Position numbers and translations under genes: made by a program. DNA of 64,000 bases, from the NCBI GenBank assembly GCA_030867875.1, contig JAOWCC010001589.1, forward strand, positions 72,191,537 to 72,255,536. Reading direction: 5' to 3'. The stretch is from Actinernus sp. WN-2022 (lineage: Eukaryota > Cnidaria > Anthozoa > Actiniaria > Actinernidae). This document shows positions 1 through 10,127 of this stretch, one piece after another; the first letter of the stretch is position 1, and the number at the start of each line of letters is the position of its first letter. Below the pieces are notes generated by a model that was given only the letters and a program-made list of their open reading frames with translations, had not been told where the DNA came from and searched no databases.

Positions 1-208
1 TTGGCTTTTGTAAAAGAGTGTTCAGAGTATTTTGGGTTACCGTGGTGTGGGATGAGCTTCCACTTTTCGCTCACTCGCTGGGAGATCAAACAAAATAACA
101 GCTACGTTGCCTAGCTAGAAAAATGACGGTTTGGGAGACTTCTCGCAGTCAATCCCCAGGCCGGAGATTCAGATTTCTTTATTAAACACTATTTAATATA
201 TATATAAT
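1..208. other. No feature recognised
   Basis: AT-rich sequence left of the first TIR element. I see no coding potential, tandem repeat or terminal inverted repeat here. Confidence 0.5.
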
Positions 209-756
209 CAAGGGCACCAACGAGAACTTTTTGAAATTCGTTTGAAACCAGTTGTATGCAGCTTATCTTGCCATTTTAAGGCGCCTACTATGTCTTTTGA
301 CGTATTCCAGAAAGCTATTAGCTGTTCGGATTTTCTAGGTGGAGATCGCGTCAACCGAAAATACTATGGCAAAATATTCCCGGCCTACGAATTTATTAGT
401 AGTCTAGAACAGAAACAATAATTTTCTAGCCCAAGTAACTTCATGTTGCAAAGTTTTGTTGGAGGTACGAATCTTGTAGGGATTCTTTTTTCCTTGAAGC
501 AATTCTTAAGGAATGAAAATGTGTTGTTCTGACTCTATTGATGAGATCGGCGAATTGGGACGTACGAATATTTTAGGGGAAACCTTTTAGTCTCCCTTTT
601 CTTCTATATAATTTTCTAGGGATTGAAAACAAATTTTCTAGCCAGTATTTCAGAAAACAATTTTGTAGGGAAACATTTTTCAAATCCGAAAGTTTTAGGC
701 TAACTTACCGCTCTCCCGAACAGCTTTTTAACCGAAAACTTCGTTGGGTGCCCTTG
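209..756. mobile_element. Non-autonomous TIR element, copy 1 of a ~540-bp family
   Basis: The left end reads CAAGGGCACCAACGA and the right end is the inverse of CAAGGGCACCCAACGA. ATATAAT directly flanks both ends (202-208 and 757-763), a candidate 7-bp target duplication in AT-rich DNA. A near-identical copy lies at 54787-55326. The interior holds many variants of TTTTCTAGG and has no transposase frame. The superfamily is not identified; a TIR beginning CA with a ~7-bp duplication would fit P-like elements, but that is a guess. Confidence 0.8.
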
Positions 757-763
757 ATATAAT

Positions 764-1300
764 TGATATATAGAAGAAAAGTGTGCAGTGCTTAACGGAG
801 CTAAGCTTTCGAGTTAACTAGTGCTACGTAGGATCCACAATTATAAAATACAATAATGATATAAAAAAACTGTGTAAATACAGGTTGGAACGAAAAGTGT
901 ATTATATGATAATTAGGTTTTATTGGTTATAGTTGAAATTTAAGGAGATGTTTCTTATAGTGTATTGTTTTGTAACCATAACCTAGCGGTAGCGGTAAAT
1001 TAGGGTACTAAGTTCTATTCCATACTAACGATAATAAAGGCTTATTTAAGTGTCTATATGAATATATAGCAGACTATACAGTCGACTAATTGGGGACACT
1101 AGTCTATCTTTAAAAATATGTTTATCTACAACTTAAAGACCATTAAAATCTGTAAAATTATCTCAAAATTGTTAAAAAAACATGTATGTCTCAGTTATAT
1201 AGTTGCAACATAAAAAAACAGTTATTACATTTTTCAATTAAAAGGTCAGCAATGCCTAGTTTCCTTATTATACATTTACGGAAATTATTAAGTCTATATA
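764..1300. other. AT-rich stretch, nothing recognised
   Basis: This stretch lies between two mobile elements. It is rich in A/T runs and has no frame longer than about 60 codons, no tandem repeat and no TIR that I can see. Confidence 0.5.
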
Positions 1301-1308
1301 GGTATAGT

Positions 1309-1853
1309 CCCGGGGGGGGTACTTACATGAAAAATGGGTATGTATGTGAGGCCAAGAGGCTCAAACCCTGACCCTGTTTGACCCAATCCGAGCTCCAAAA
1401 CCCTGATTGCCCCCTTTTTGGGGAAAAAATCCTGATTGCCCTTTCTTTAAATTGTTTTAAAAACACGGTCGGATCAAAATACGGAACATTTCAAGTCGGG
1501 ACGTAGCATTGGGTAAACAAATCAGCAGATGAAGTACATAGATAAGTACTGAAGTACGAATTAGCGGCGTCACGATGTATGCGAACCCCAGTGCTTGCAT
1601 GTAGGCAGGCGATAAAAATGCGGCAACAGAATGTCTTTTTTGACAGTAGCTAAAAAACACTGAACCCTAACTGCCTAAAAAATACTGAACCCCGACCCTG
1701 ACTGCACCCAAAATATACTCAAATCCTCACCCTGATCTGCCCAAATCAGGTCAAAACCCGCCTGACCCTACCTGCCCAAACTGAGCTCAAAACCCTGACC
1801 CACCCGGGCGGCACATACATAATACGTCACAAACAGGAGTACCCCCCCCCGGG
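1309..1853. mobile_element. TIR element with C/G-run ends and 8-bp TSD (hAT-like MITE)
   Basis: The left end is CCCGGGGGGGGTACT and the right end is AGTACCCCCCCCCCGGG, an inverted pair. GGTATAGT flanks both sides (1301-1308 and 1854-1861), an exact 8-bp target duplication, as is usual for hAT transposons. The interior is a degenerate array of 'ACCCTGACC / TGCCCAAA' motifs about 30 bp apart. There is no transposase frame, so it is non-autonomous. The hAT assignment rests only on duplication length. Confidence 0.75.
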
Positions 1854-1914
1854 GGTATAGTGACTTGACAATAGCGAGCACTCAGTTTCGACCAAAGCTT
1901 CGGTCCAACGTAAC

Positions 1915-2990
1915 TTATACTATGTTACTATATTGCAGTAAACAGCAGGCAGTGCTCGTTCCTGCACTCTCTAGTTTTCTACTGTCCGATGTGCGGCAAA
2001 AATTCCAGACCGTATGACAATAGATGAGATGCTGGAGAACAGCAGATTTATATATTTGTAACGTCGCCTGTGTAGGAATCATATTACGTAAACACATTAA
2101 GACACCCACTTGCCGGAATACTGGCCTTCTTACAAACATTGCTATAACGGTGGGTTTTAAAATTCAGTTGTTCATCTATTGTTACTCCCAGTAACTTAAT
2201 TTCGGTTGAAGTGTCATATAACGACATCAATCTCTTTGATCTTATTTAGGGGTCCTGGTATTTATCAAAGTTTCCTTGTAGTAGATTCTCTTGGTACCAC
2301 CTGCATGGATCTAACTGACCTGTTCAGTACTGTCTCAACCTCTTAAGCTTGTGATAGAGTCACTAGTAATATAAAGCTGGTGCTCATCGGCGTATAAACC
2401 TTATCAACTGTAATTAGTACTGTTATGGGTCTTTAATTCTTGTCTTCTAGATGATCATCAGTCTCTTAAATACTAGTGTCCAATCTCCTTTCTTCCAATC
2501 AGAGGGCCAGTATAAACTGCTAGCTCTCGTTGTAGATCTTCGTCAGGGATGACGTAAGTTCTTCAGCTGCCTCTTTCAGGTTCTTGGCAGGGATCTGGTC
2601 ATACCCAGTACTTTTGTGTGCATTCAATTTCTTGAGTGCTTTAATTACTGACTTCCTCTGTTGTTACATCTCTGAATTCGACTAGGCTATCCGACGCTTT
2701 GGTAATGTTGGTGCCTTTCAAAGTCCTTTTCTGTTGGACCCTGTACTTCTTTCCATCCAATATTTATAGCCATGTTTGCAAAATGTTCCGCAACCCTTGT
2801 CTGATCCTTCTCAACACTTCCACTTATGTTGAGATTAGTGGCACTATCAGTCAGTTCCTTTCCCTTTTGTATCAAGGAATGGCTTAAATGTTTTATAGAA
2901 TTCCTTAGGGTTTGACTTCAATGCATCTGCTTTCTCTTTAGCTTGAAATACAGCCGCCTCCTCAGCTCGTTCCAGGGCCGGTCTACTCCG
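1915..2990 (-). pseudogene. Decayed non-LTR retrotransposon (LINE) fragment
   Basis: Translated fragments on the minus strand match the usual order of a LINE polymerase. Near 2875-2687 a frame contains AEHFANMA, as in the region before the polymerase domain. Near 2680-2530 a frame reads KLNAHKSTGYDQIPAKNLKE, typical of the segment just before the RT fingers. At 2139-1915 a frame contains TLQIYKSAVLQHLIYC, typical of the region after the RT palm. Frameshifts and stops separate the pieces and the catalytic core between them is not intact. The clade cannot be set beyond a CR1/jockey-like type. Confidence 0.7.
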
Positions 2991-3297
2991 CGAGAGAGAC
3001 CTCTGAAATGCTTCCCAATGACGTCACTACCCCAAAATCGCGGTAGTAATTTTGATTGGTCAATTCTATAATTTCACGCTAAATATTTCCGGATCAAAGA
3101 CAACATGGTGTGATTTGCGAAATGCTGTTTGAAATTGTCATACATTGTTCCGTGTGGAAAAGCTGTATCTGACTTCAAGAGAAATCACTTCTAGAGTTTT
3201 ATCAAGTAGCCAACGTGCTCGTTGGATTTCCTATTTGTACCTTCGTTGTTGAAAATAATAGAACGATGCAAGCGATTTGTACGGTTTGGGAATGATT

Positions 3298-3338
3298 ATA
3301 TTACCAATATTTCGGCTGGCACGGCCAACCTTCATCAG
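3298..3338 (-). ncRNA. Hammerhead-ribozyme-like motif in a Penelope-type terminal region
   Basis: On the minus strand the order is CTGATGA, one A, a 7-bp stem II (GGTTGGC/GCCAGCC with loop CGT), GAAA, then stem III (ATATT/AATAT with loop GGT). These are the conserved hammerhead boxes in the right order. An extra A lies between the first box and stem II, and I could not build a convincing stem I from the flanks, so activity is doubtful. It lies about 270 bp downstream, on the same strand, of a Penelope-like protein fragment. Penelope-like elements are known to carry such motifs in their terminal repeats. Confidence 0.6.
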
Positions 3339-3358
3339 GGTTTACAAGTTGTGAAGAT

Positions 3359-3383
3359 ACAATACAATACAATACAATACTTT
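3359..3383. repeat. (ATACA)n microsatellite, likely retroelement tail
   Basis: About five ATACA units are followed by CTTTATTTACC. On the minus strand this resembles the short tandem tail of a non-LTR element. The following ~200 bp (3384-3600) are A/T-rich and could be its 3' untranslated part, but no coding remnant links to it. Confidence 0.6.
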
Positions 3384-3603
3384 ATTTACCCACGTGTCAA
3401 CTAGGAGCTATATAACTCGTTAAAACTTGAACGTGAACTTAAAAATAATAAAAAAAATACAATATATATATGTGTATAAATATTCTATTAAAATTTATAA
3501 TAAAATGTATTTCACCCCTTTATTAATAATAATGTGAAAAGTATCCGCTCCCACATTGCAACCAACCCCTTCCCACAAGAAAAGAAACACCCCGATGGCG
3601 TGG

Positions 3604-3990
3604 AAATGAAAATCTCGTTTTAAGGGACTTTGAGAAAGTCTAGGTTATATATTTTGACCAGAGGAACTCGGTTACTATGCGTTAGTATGTTTGGGTGCGA
3701 GTGCTTCTGTCCTAGAGATATTATAGACGCGACTGATTTCTTTATTAAGAAAATAAATATTACATCCCCGTTTGTTAAGGTAGAATTTGAGTTCGTTAGT
3801 GTGTGATGTAAAGGTTTTGTCAGAAGAACAAATACGGCGTAGTCTAAGAGCGAGGCTGAAAGGAATAGCAAGTTTGGTGTGTCGAGGGTGGCAAGACGAG
3901 TGTAAGAGGTATCAGGGATGTTTATCAGTGGGCTGTTGTTGAAAATCATCGTGTGTAACATCAAAGAGGATGGTCAAGTCATAATCTGAG
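3604..3990 (-). pseudogene. Penelope-like retroelement fragment (between RT and GIY-YIG)
   Basis: One minus-strand frame contains LHSSCHPRHTKLAIPFSL followed directly by LRLRRICSSDKTF and then LNKRGCNIYFLNKEISR. This run is the conserved linker after the reverse transcriptase of Penelope-like elements. After two stops the sequence continues in another frame with NRVPLVKIYNLD, also expected there. Upstream, PTDKHP is visible with a stop next to it. Catalytic RT motifs and the GIY-YIG nuclease are absent, so it is a dead fragment. The nearby hammerhead-like motif supports the assignment. Confidence 0.8.
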
Positions 3991-4592
3991 TAGTGCATCG
4001 TTCTCTCACAGTTCCCCGAGTCGGTTACCATAACAAATAAAATGTTTTCTATTTAATGTAATAGAAGAGTTTCGCCCAAACGATAGAACAGTACAGGGAT
4101 CAAGCCACCGGATGTTTACGTGGTGTGGTTCTTACCACAAGCCGTGTAAACGAGACCGACATAACACGTACACTACAAGAGCTACGTGAGGATATATATA
4201 AGGACTGATCTGGCCAATGACCAAAGTACTTGACATGATCTCGACCTCACACACGTACAGCTGAAGGTCTACTGCTAGTGTAAGAGGTCTCGTTACGGTT
4301 CAATGACGTGGAAGAAATAAGGACAACGAGTCTATCATAGTAAACCACGCTTCATTTTAACCATTTCTTAGATCCTAGGGGAAATACTTAGCTTTAAAAC
4401 CCATTATTGCCGAAAGAGCCAAACGTTGTTTTTTGAGATTGTTCCAGCCTAGTACTTTAAGTAATGGTTCGTGTAAGAAGTATGGCATCGAACATATGGA
4501 GCAAGGTGTTAATTTTGTATTGTGTAAATTCTTGATCGGCATTGGTTGAAACATGAAAATCGCCCACGTCTAATTTCCTCCAATTTTCAAGA
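3991..4592. other. No feature recognised
   Basis: Nothing I can support: no long frame, no tandem repeat, no TIR. Part may be more of the Penelope-like fragment, decayed past recognition. Confidence 0.4.
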
Positions 4593-4594
4593 TA

Positions 4595-5357
4595 CAGTGG
4601 AACCTCTCTGTGAGACCACCTCTCGTAGGCGACCACCTCTCTTAAGCGACCACTTACCAAAAGCCTGTTTTGTCTCGCAGCCGTAAAATCACTGCATTTA
4701 ATATCTCTCGTAAGCGCCGCGCCCACCTCTCGTAAGCGACCACTTTTCCAGGTCCCGAGGGTGGTCGCTTACACTCAGAGGTCTCCAATATGGCCGCCGC
4801 AAATCAAGAGGGGGTGGTCTATCTCTTTGTGCTTGTGAGATGTAATCTTGACACTTTGACAGATTTGATAAAGTCACAACCTCAACACATTTTTGTGACA
4901 GTTTCCATGGAAACGTGTCCAATTTGAAAAGTTGGTTATTATTGAAATGTTTGTTAATTCGAAACTTGAGGATATCAAATTTCAAATTTCACAAATTTCA
5001 CACTTGCCTTAAATTGCATTCCCCTTAAAAGAACCAACTTTTCAAATTGGAGCAGAAATGTGTGAACTAACCTTGATTCACTTGCATGAAAATATCCACT
5101 ATATTAACAACTTTTGCCGACCTCCAGGAGGCTTTTGTCAATTTTCCTTAAAATTAGAGTTCAAAGGTCACATAACACGTTTCCATGGAAACTGCCACAA
5201 CAAGGTATTAAGGTTATGACTTTATGGAATCTGTAAAAGTGCCAAGACTATATCTAACAAGCACGAAGAGATAGACCACCCCCTCTTGATTTGCGGCAGC
5301 CATATTGGAATAGTTTGAGACCCATGCCTTAATGCCCCTGAGCGGGAGGTTCAACTG
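4595..5357. mobile_element. TA-flanked TIR element with long inner inverted arms (Tc1/mariner-pogo type MITE)
   Basis: The ends are CAGTGGAACCTC and GAGGTTCAACTG, flanked by TA at 4593-4594 and 5358-5359, as expected for Tc1/mariner or pogo families. Inside, a second inverted pair of about 130 bp runs from 4785 (CCAATATGGCCGCCGCAAAT) to its partner ending near 5311, diverged by small changes. The left end also contains repeated variants of CTCGTAAGCGACCAC. There is no transposase frame. Confidence 0.75.
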
Positions 5358-5514
5358 TATTAAAACTACGATTTGCACTGCGGTTCCAAATGTCGTTTAT
5401 AAAGCAAATCGTATATTCGGAACCTTGTCAATCGTGCCTGTTTTGTAGCTATTGTTTTGGGCTGTTCCTATTTTTTTTTACTACTTTTATTTCAGAATAT
5501 TTAACAATTATTCA

Positions 5515-5790
5515 CCTAAGTGGAGGTGAATAGTGGTGGATATTTACCGAGCCGCTTCGGATCCACTACTATTCACCGAGGTAAATAATTGTTTTAGTAT
5601 ATACTACACAGCAGGTGAATAGCCAGCACCAAATAGTTATTATATTTTCCGTTAAATGGACAAAAACTCGCGCGAGGTGATCGCTGCTTCGCTCGGAGGT
5701 GAATTGAAATCATATTCACTGTTTGAGTAGCCAATCAGAGCGCGCGAAAAGTGATATTCACTGGTATGGTATACCGACTAATCATAATTA
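5515..5790. repeat. Interspersed repeat, copy 1 (partner at 29515-29715)
   Basis: A block containing GAATAGCCAGCACCAA, then ATGGACAAAAACTCGCGCGA and GGTGATCGCTGCTT, recurs in opposite orientation at 29515-29715. The shared block is roughly 200 bp and well conserved. It contains short copies of GGAGGTGAAT on both strands. No ends or target duplication were defined. Confidence 0.7.
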
Positions 5791-6073
5791 TCACCCAGTG
5801 TTTTCGTAGTCTAAAACACAGACAAATCAGTCCCATGTGAGGGAGGCTCAATGCCGCACAACACTGGATTTTATCCATTCTCAACCCCAGACCCTTCTCT
5901 TATTTCTTACTGCGCATGCTCGACGAAATCGTAAGGCTCTGGGAAACTCCACATATGCAAATGAGGGTTGTAGCCAAAATCTGGCTACAGTCCTCACAGC
6001 GCATGCTCAAAACTCCAGAAACGAAATGGCGGACAACTCGATGTTTGAACTGACGTTAGAGTTTGTTATTATC

Positions 6074-6429
6074 GGGACTTTATGAAACCACGACGGCAAC
6101 GTCTAGAACGACGGCATAAAACAATAGCCTTAATTACAAAATACAATAACTGCACGTGAAAATGCACGAAGTCGCCTACATTTCGACCGTCCTCTGTAAA
6201 AACACAACGTGAACACCATACGTTTTACGTTTCATGGAGAACGTGAACCGGCGTCAAAAGGTAAATCACTCCGTCTTTCGGTCGACGTGAAGGGAACTCT
6301 ATGCTTATCATTGGATGTCAAAACCAATTCAAGGTGAATAATAGAAAGAGTGAACACCAAAGTTTCGGAGAAAACACTTTTCTACGTCCCGTCGTCACTG
6401 CCGTCGTCGTCCTGGTTTCTTAAAGTCCC
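6074..6429. mobile_element. MITE, 'GGGACTTTA' family, copy 1
   Basis: The ends GGGACTTTATGAAACCACGA and its diverged inverse near 6429 form a TIR of ~40 bp containing CGACGGCAACGTCTAGAACG. A second full copy is at 38033-38397 and an interrupted one at 37300-38040; a fragment is near 16450-16500. Internal marker sequence: AACTGCACGTGAAAATGCAC. Confidence 0.75.
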
Positions 6430-6435
6430 TATTAG

Positions 6436-6847
6436 CCAGTAACAAAACGAGCTGGGGACTGGAACCGAGTCAGTAAAACTAATTCAATTAATAACTAGTC
6501 AAAGTAAGCATTATTTTCCAAAAGAACAGGTCAAACTTAGATAGTCTGGAAAGTATGGCTCAATATTAACGATGCTAGAAGGCATCAAATATGTCATTTT
6601 TCCCATACAAACTCTCTTATTTTTTAACGTTGTCCCTCCAAATCATACGTATATTCATTGTAAAATTTTGGAGGGATAAAGAAATTTCAATTGCTTATAG
6701 TTCAGACAAGATTCACTTGAATCATGTCAAACTTGCAATTGGCACACATGCTAATGTCAACATGCTCTATCATGTGATGAACTTCATTTTAGAATTAGAG
6801 TAATTCTTATAAACTTGGTCCCAGTCCCCTGCTCGTTTTGTTACTGG
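6436..6847. mobile_element. MITE nested in the 1.5-kb element
   Basis: CCAGTAACAAAACGAGC at the left and GCTCGTTTTGTTACTGG at the right form a clean TIR, with further pairing through the next ~20 bp (GGGGACTGG / CCAGTCCCC). The interior is A/T-rich with no real frame. Confidence 0.65.
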
Positions 6848-6859
6848 ACAATTAGAAAG

Positions 6860-7300
6860 GCAGGGAAAGACTGTATTTTCAGTAGTTAGTATAGGTAATC
6901 AAATGGGACGAGTGAAATTAGGGATAAATTTCACGTGTGTTTGTTAAAATCGAAGTAATAATTACGTAGATTTTGACAAACCATTAATATTATGGAAAGC
7001 AAATTACGATCCAGAAAAACATTATTTTAAGCGCGCGTAGGCGGCGTTTGAAATTTCACATGTGAAATTACAAATTACGCGTGAAATTTCAAGTTGAAAT
7101 TAGGGATTAATTTGTCCTCTATGGTATTAATATTGAAATTTTCCGGTTACTTGGCGAAATTATTTGACCTCAACTTCAGACACGCTTGTGTTCGTCCGAC
7201 ATTTTGCTTTCTTCCTTTCAAATGCAAATAAATAAATTACGCACGCACGTGCTATGTCGTCATCTGTATTGTTTTATAAAACATCAATCAGGGCTCTCTA
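6860..7300. other. AT-rich interior of the 1.5-kb element
   Basis: It contains several copies of GAAATTTCACATGTGAAATT-like palindromic words (7048-7100), otherwise nothing recognised. Confidence 0.4.
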
Positions 7301-7466
7301 AATTCTGGAGTTTCCCAGAGCCTTACGATTTCGTCGAGCATGCGCAGTAAGAAATAAGAGAAGGGTCTGGAGTAGAGAATGGATTTTATCGTACTTTTAC
7401 ACGGATCATTACTTAAATAATTGTTCCGCATTGGAGTCGTGTGAGGAATTTAACAGACCACAAGCT

Positions 7467-8152
7467 CTCAAGCATGTTAAGGCCTGGTTCATTTAACGGA
7501 AAATAGATGTAAGTTAAAAAATGTTTTCCTACAGAAATAACAGTTTAAACACAATCTAATTACACCATAATACTAATATCAACTTCCTTAAATTTGTTAA
7601 GTGGATGGTTGTCGTATCACGTGATCGATGACGTCATAATTATATAAAATCGTTTAAGTGAAATGCGGCTGCGACGATAACATATGAATATAAAGTAACC
7701 CTGCTAAACCATTACTCCTCCCACAGTGTTTCCGATCACACTTAGAAAACATGACTATCATGTAAAGATAAGGAGATATTAAGGGTACAAAAAGTCACGT
7801 GACCTATTTTGCATATGTTCGCCTTAATTACTCGTTAACGAAACATCGTAGTCATCTTTTCTAAGTTGATTTAGGTAAAAGGCTTCAACCTTAACTAAAC
7901 ATACCCATTCATCATCCTAGCTGTTTTAAACTCGGAGCCGCATTTTTGATTTATTGATTTCGTGTTCTAAGTCACGTGACAGACCACGTGACACGTTTTA
8001 CTACACACAAATCGCTTAAGGTTACCAAGAATGGCGAGACCTGTTATCGTGAGAAACATGGCGTACTTACCATACTCGGCCGTGTTGAAATAAGGAAAAC
8101 ATTTTTTTACCCAAAATTTCACCTTGAACCAGGCCTTAACATGCTTGAGCTG
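7467..8152. mobile_element. TIR element 'AAGCATGTTAAGGCCTGGTTC', copy A
   Basis: The left end (near 7478) reads GCATGTTAAGGCCTGGTTCA and the right end (to ~8152) is its inverse. The interior has several TCACGTGAC E-box-like palindromes, a TGACGTCA site and a conserved block GGAGCCGCATTTTTGATTTA. The same blocks appear in reverse order at 18862-20594. It is non-autonomous. Confidence 0.7.
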
Positions 8153-8340
8153 CGCGATTCTGACGTGTTTTGCAGTTTATCACTTAGTCCTTTGTTGCAA
8201 TTCCCCCACACAATACTTCAGCAGTCGAGGTGTGGTTTCTAGTCAACATGGCCACAGTGTGATAAGCGGTGATCCACGGTATATACTTCATAAATACGAA
8301 GTCCAAGGACTACGGCAAAGCTGACACAACGTAGGATTTT

Positions 8341-8387
8341 ATATTGAATTTTACAATATTTCGGCTGGCCAAACCAGCCTTCTTCAG
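8341..8387 (-). ncRNA. Hammerhead-ribozyme-like motif, second copy
   Basis: On the minus strand the order is CTGAAGA, one A, a perfect 6-bp stem II (GGCTGG/CCAGCC with a TTTGG loop), GAAA, then stem III (ATATTG/CAATAT). This is the same arrangement as at 3298-3338, including the extra A. Flanking plus-strand sequence (8295-8340, with GGCAAAGCTGAC and ACAACGTAGGATTTTA) is related to the arms of the 38846-39309 element. No convincing stem I was found. Confidence 0.6.
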
Positions 8388-8429
8388 GTACTAGATGTTA
8401 CAAGTGAAGAGCTCTAAGGTAAGAAGATC

Positions 8430-8545
8430 TATATACTTCATGGTAGTGTTTCGTTCCCTATAGTCTCCCTGCATAATCATTTCCTCTACTGTTTTACAGT
8501 ATTATGCAGGGAGACTATATGGAACACTACCATGAAGTATATACC
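8430..8545. mobile_element. Foldback MITE, TA-flanked
   Basis: The left arm TATACTTCATGGTAGTGTTT is matched in inverse by the right arm, and pairing continues through AGTCTCCCTGCATAAT. The arms are ~48 bp around a ~20-bp loop. TA flanks suggest a Tc1/mariner-type MITE. Confidence 0.75.
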
Positions 8546-8559
8546 AATCCACCGTACCG

Positions 8560-9286
8560 AGAAATATGGCGGCTTGTACTTTTACCCACAATCCTTTGCG
8601 CACGAAAAGCTTTAAATCCGTAAGAAAATCGCGAGGTTTGAATAGGTGTTTGAAATCTTAAAACAAGCCAGTACAAGTTATGTTGCCAATGCACTGTCAA
8701 TGAAGAGAACAGAGGATTTCTACGTGTTATGTTGACTGTGTTAGGTTCGCAAGGGATTGTGGTCAAATGTACCGCCGCCATCTTAATTGAGATTTCCCCT
8801 CTTGTTCGTGTTCTGTTGAATGGGTATGCATCTGAAATACTTAGTTCATTGTACATTAGTACATAAAACGCTTTTTTTTTTTGTTAACGTTCGGTATCCA
8901 TCGAAATCGCGTGATCTGACTGGCTGCTGAGAGGTTAGGGTTTAGGTTTTTCCCAGTACGGACCTCACGAAGCGGACCGCTCATGGCTTATACCGCTTTT
9001 AAACAAATTTAGATTTTGCGAAGTAGTTTTTTGCAAAGTTTCTGTCAAGATTCTGACGTAAATGTACCCTAGGATTGAACACCTTGTATTTCTGCTATAT
9101 GTTTGGTAATGAAAGCCGAGGGAAATCAATAAGTGAAGAAAGGGGGGAAATCGAAAAAGAGAAAAAAAAATGAAGAAAAAAAACATGCAATAAATTATAC
9201 GGCGCGCGCCCGTGGTTCACTTACTCGCTGGTTCCTTTTAAGTCCCCGCCATCTTGTTTCGTTGTACTATTACCACTGTACTGTAT
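8560..9286. other. No feature recognised
   Basis: A 109-codon minus-strand frame here overlaps the foldback arm and resembles no family I know; I treat it as chance. The rest is unassigned. Confidence 0.4.
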
Positions 9287-9287
9287 A

Positions 9288-9543
9288 ATAAGCGCCCGCT
9301 CTACGAAGCCATGTCGAAGGTTAGTATGACATAGTCTAACGCGGCCGAACTTGTATGACTAGAATAATTTTGCTTTTAACGTTCTAGTGAGATAACGACA
9401 CATGAAAAAAATCACGTGACTTTAGTTTCATCTCTTTCGGCAATGTTTTCTCTCTCTCGGCACTTCATACCTTGCGCGCTATCGGCGCTACTTGCCGCAA
9501 CGGACGGCCTCGTGCTAGCATCGTAGAGCGGACACCCATAAGT
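9288..9543. mobile_element. Possible MITE with short TIRs
   Basis: GCGCCCGCTCTACGA near 9290 and TCGTAGAGCGGACACCC near 9530 are an imperfect inverted pair ~250 bp apart. Weak evidence only. Confidence 0.35.
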
Positions 9544-10127
9544 TACAGAACAGCGGTAATACTACAATAAAACAAATGTTACAGTTCTGCTCCGTATGCA
9601 TGAAAGTGCGAGTCGTCTAACTGGCTACGCGGATTCGTGAGTTCGATCTGTTATCGGGCCTGCATGCATGCATTTTTTCTTATCTTTTTTAATGTTTTAT
9701 TACTCTCTATTGTTTATTGTTTATTTTTATTTTTCTTCCTTATTCTTTTTTTCAATAACAGTTGCTTAATCAATTCAATATAAAGTAAAGCGGTAAGTAT
9801 ATCGAAAGTCGTACATTCTAAATATCATGCTAAAACTTTCACTTACGTTAAAGAAGTCTTTACCGTATTTACCTGGAGTTCCGCTCATAGGCTTGATGAT
9901 ATGTGCTTTATAATATACATGCAACGAGTTCTCGAATTTAATTGGCTGAGAGCAGCTGCATTTATGCTAAACACCAGTGCCAAATCGTGTAATACCAGTG
10001 CTAAATCAAGTAATACTATGTGAGTAATATAAAGACTCGTGAATTGAATCGACTGAGAGCCAGTGGTCTTTCCAAATTTTTGCAACAATGTAGGACAATA
10101 ACATGGAGAGGTTTCCATATTTACACC

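Larger units (their letters stand above)
5866..7385. mobile_element. ~1.5-kb element with ~80-bp terminal inverted repeats, carrying two nested MITEs
   Basis: The stretch at 5870-5952 (contains CGCATGCTCGACGAAATCGT) is matched in inverse at 7309-7383 with few differences. The pair encloses two further TIR elements (6074-6429 and 6436-6847). No transposase frame lies between. A related end is seen at about 21150-21215 in the intron of the secreted-protein gene. Confidence 0.65.

Noticed and set aside
5837..6085. 82-codon plus-strand frame
   Set aside because: It spans the end of a TIR element and has no protein signature.
8527..8856. 109-codon minus-strand frame
   Set aside because: No similarity to any family I know, and its end overlaps a MITE arm.
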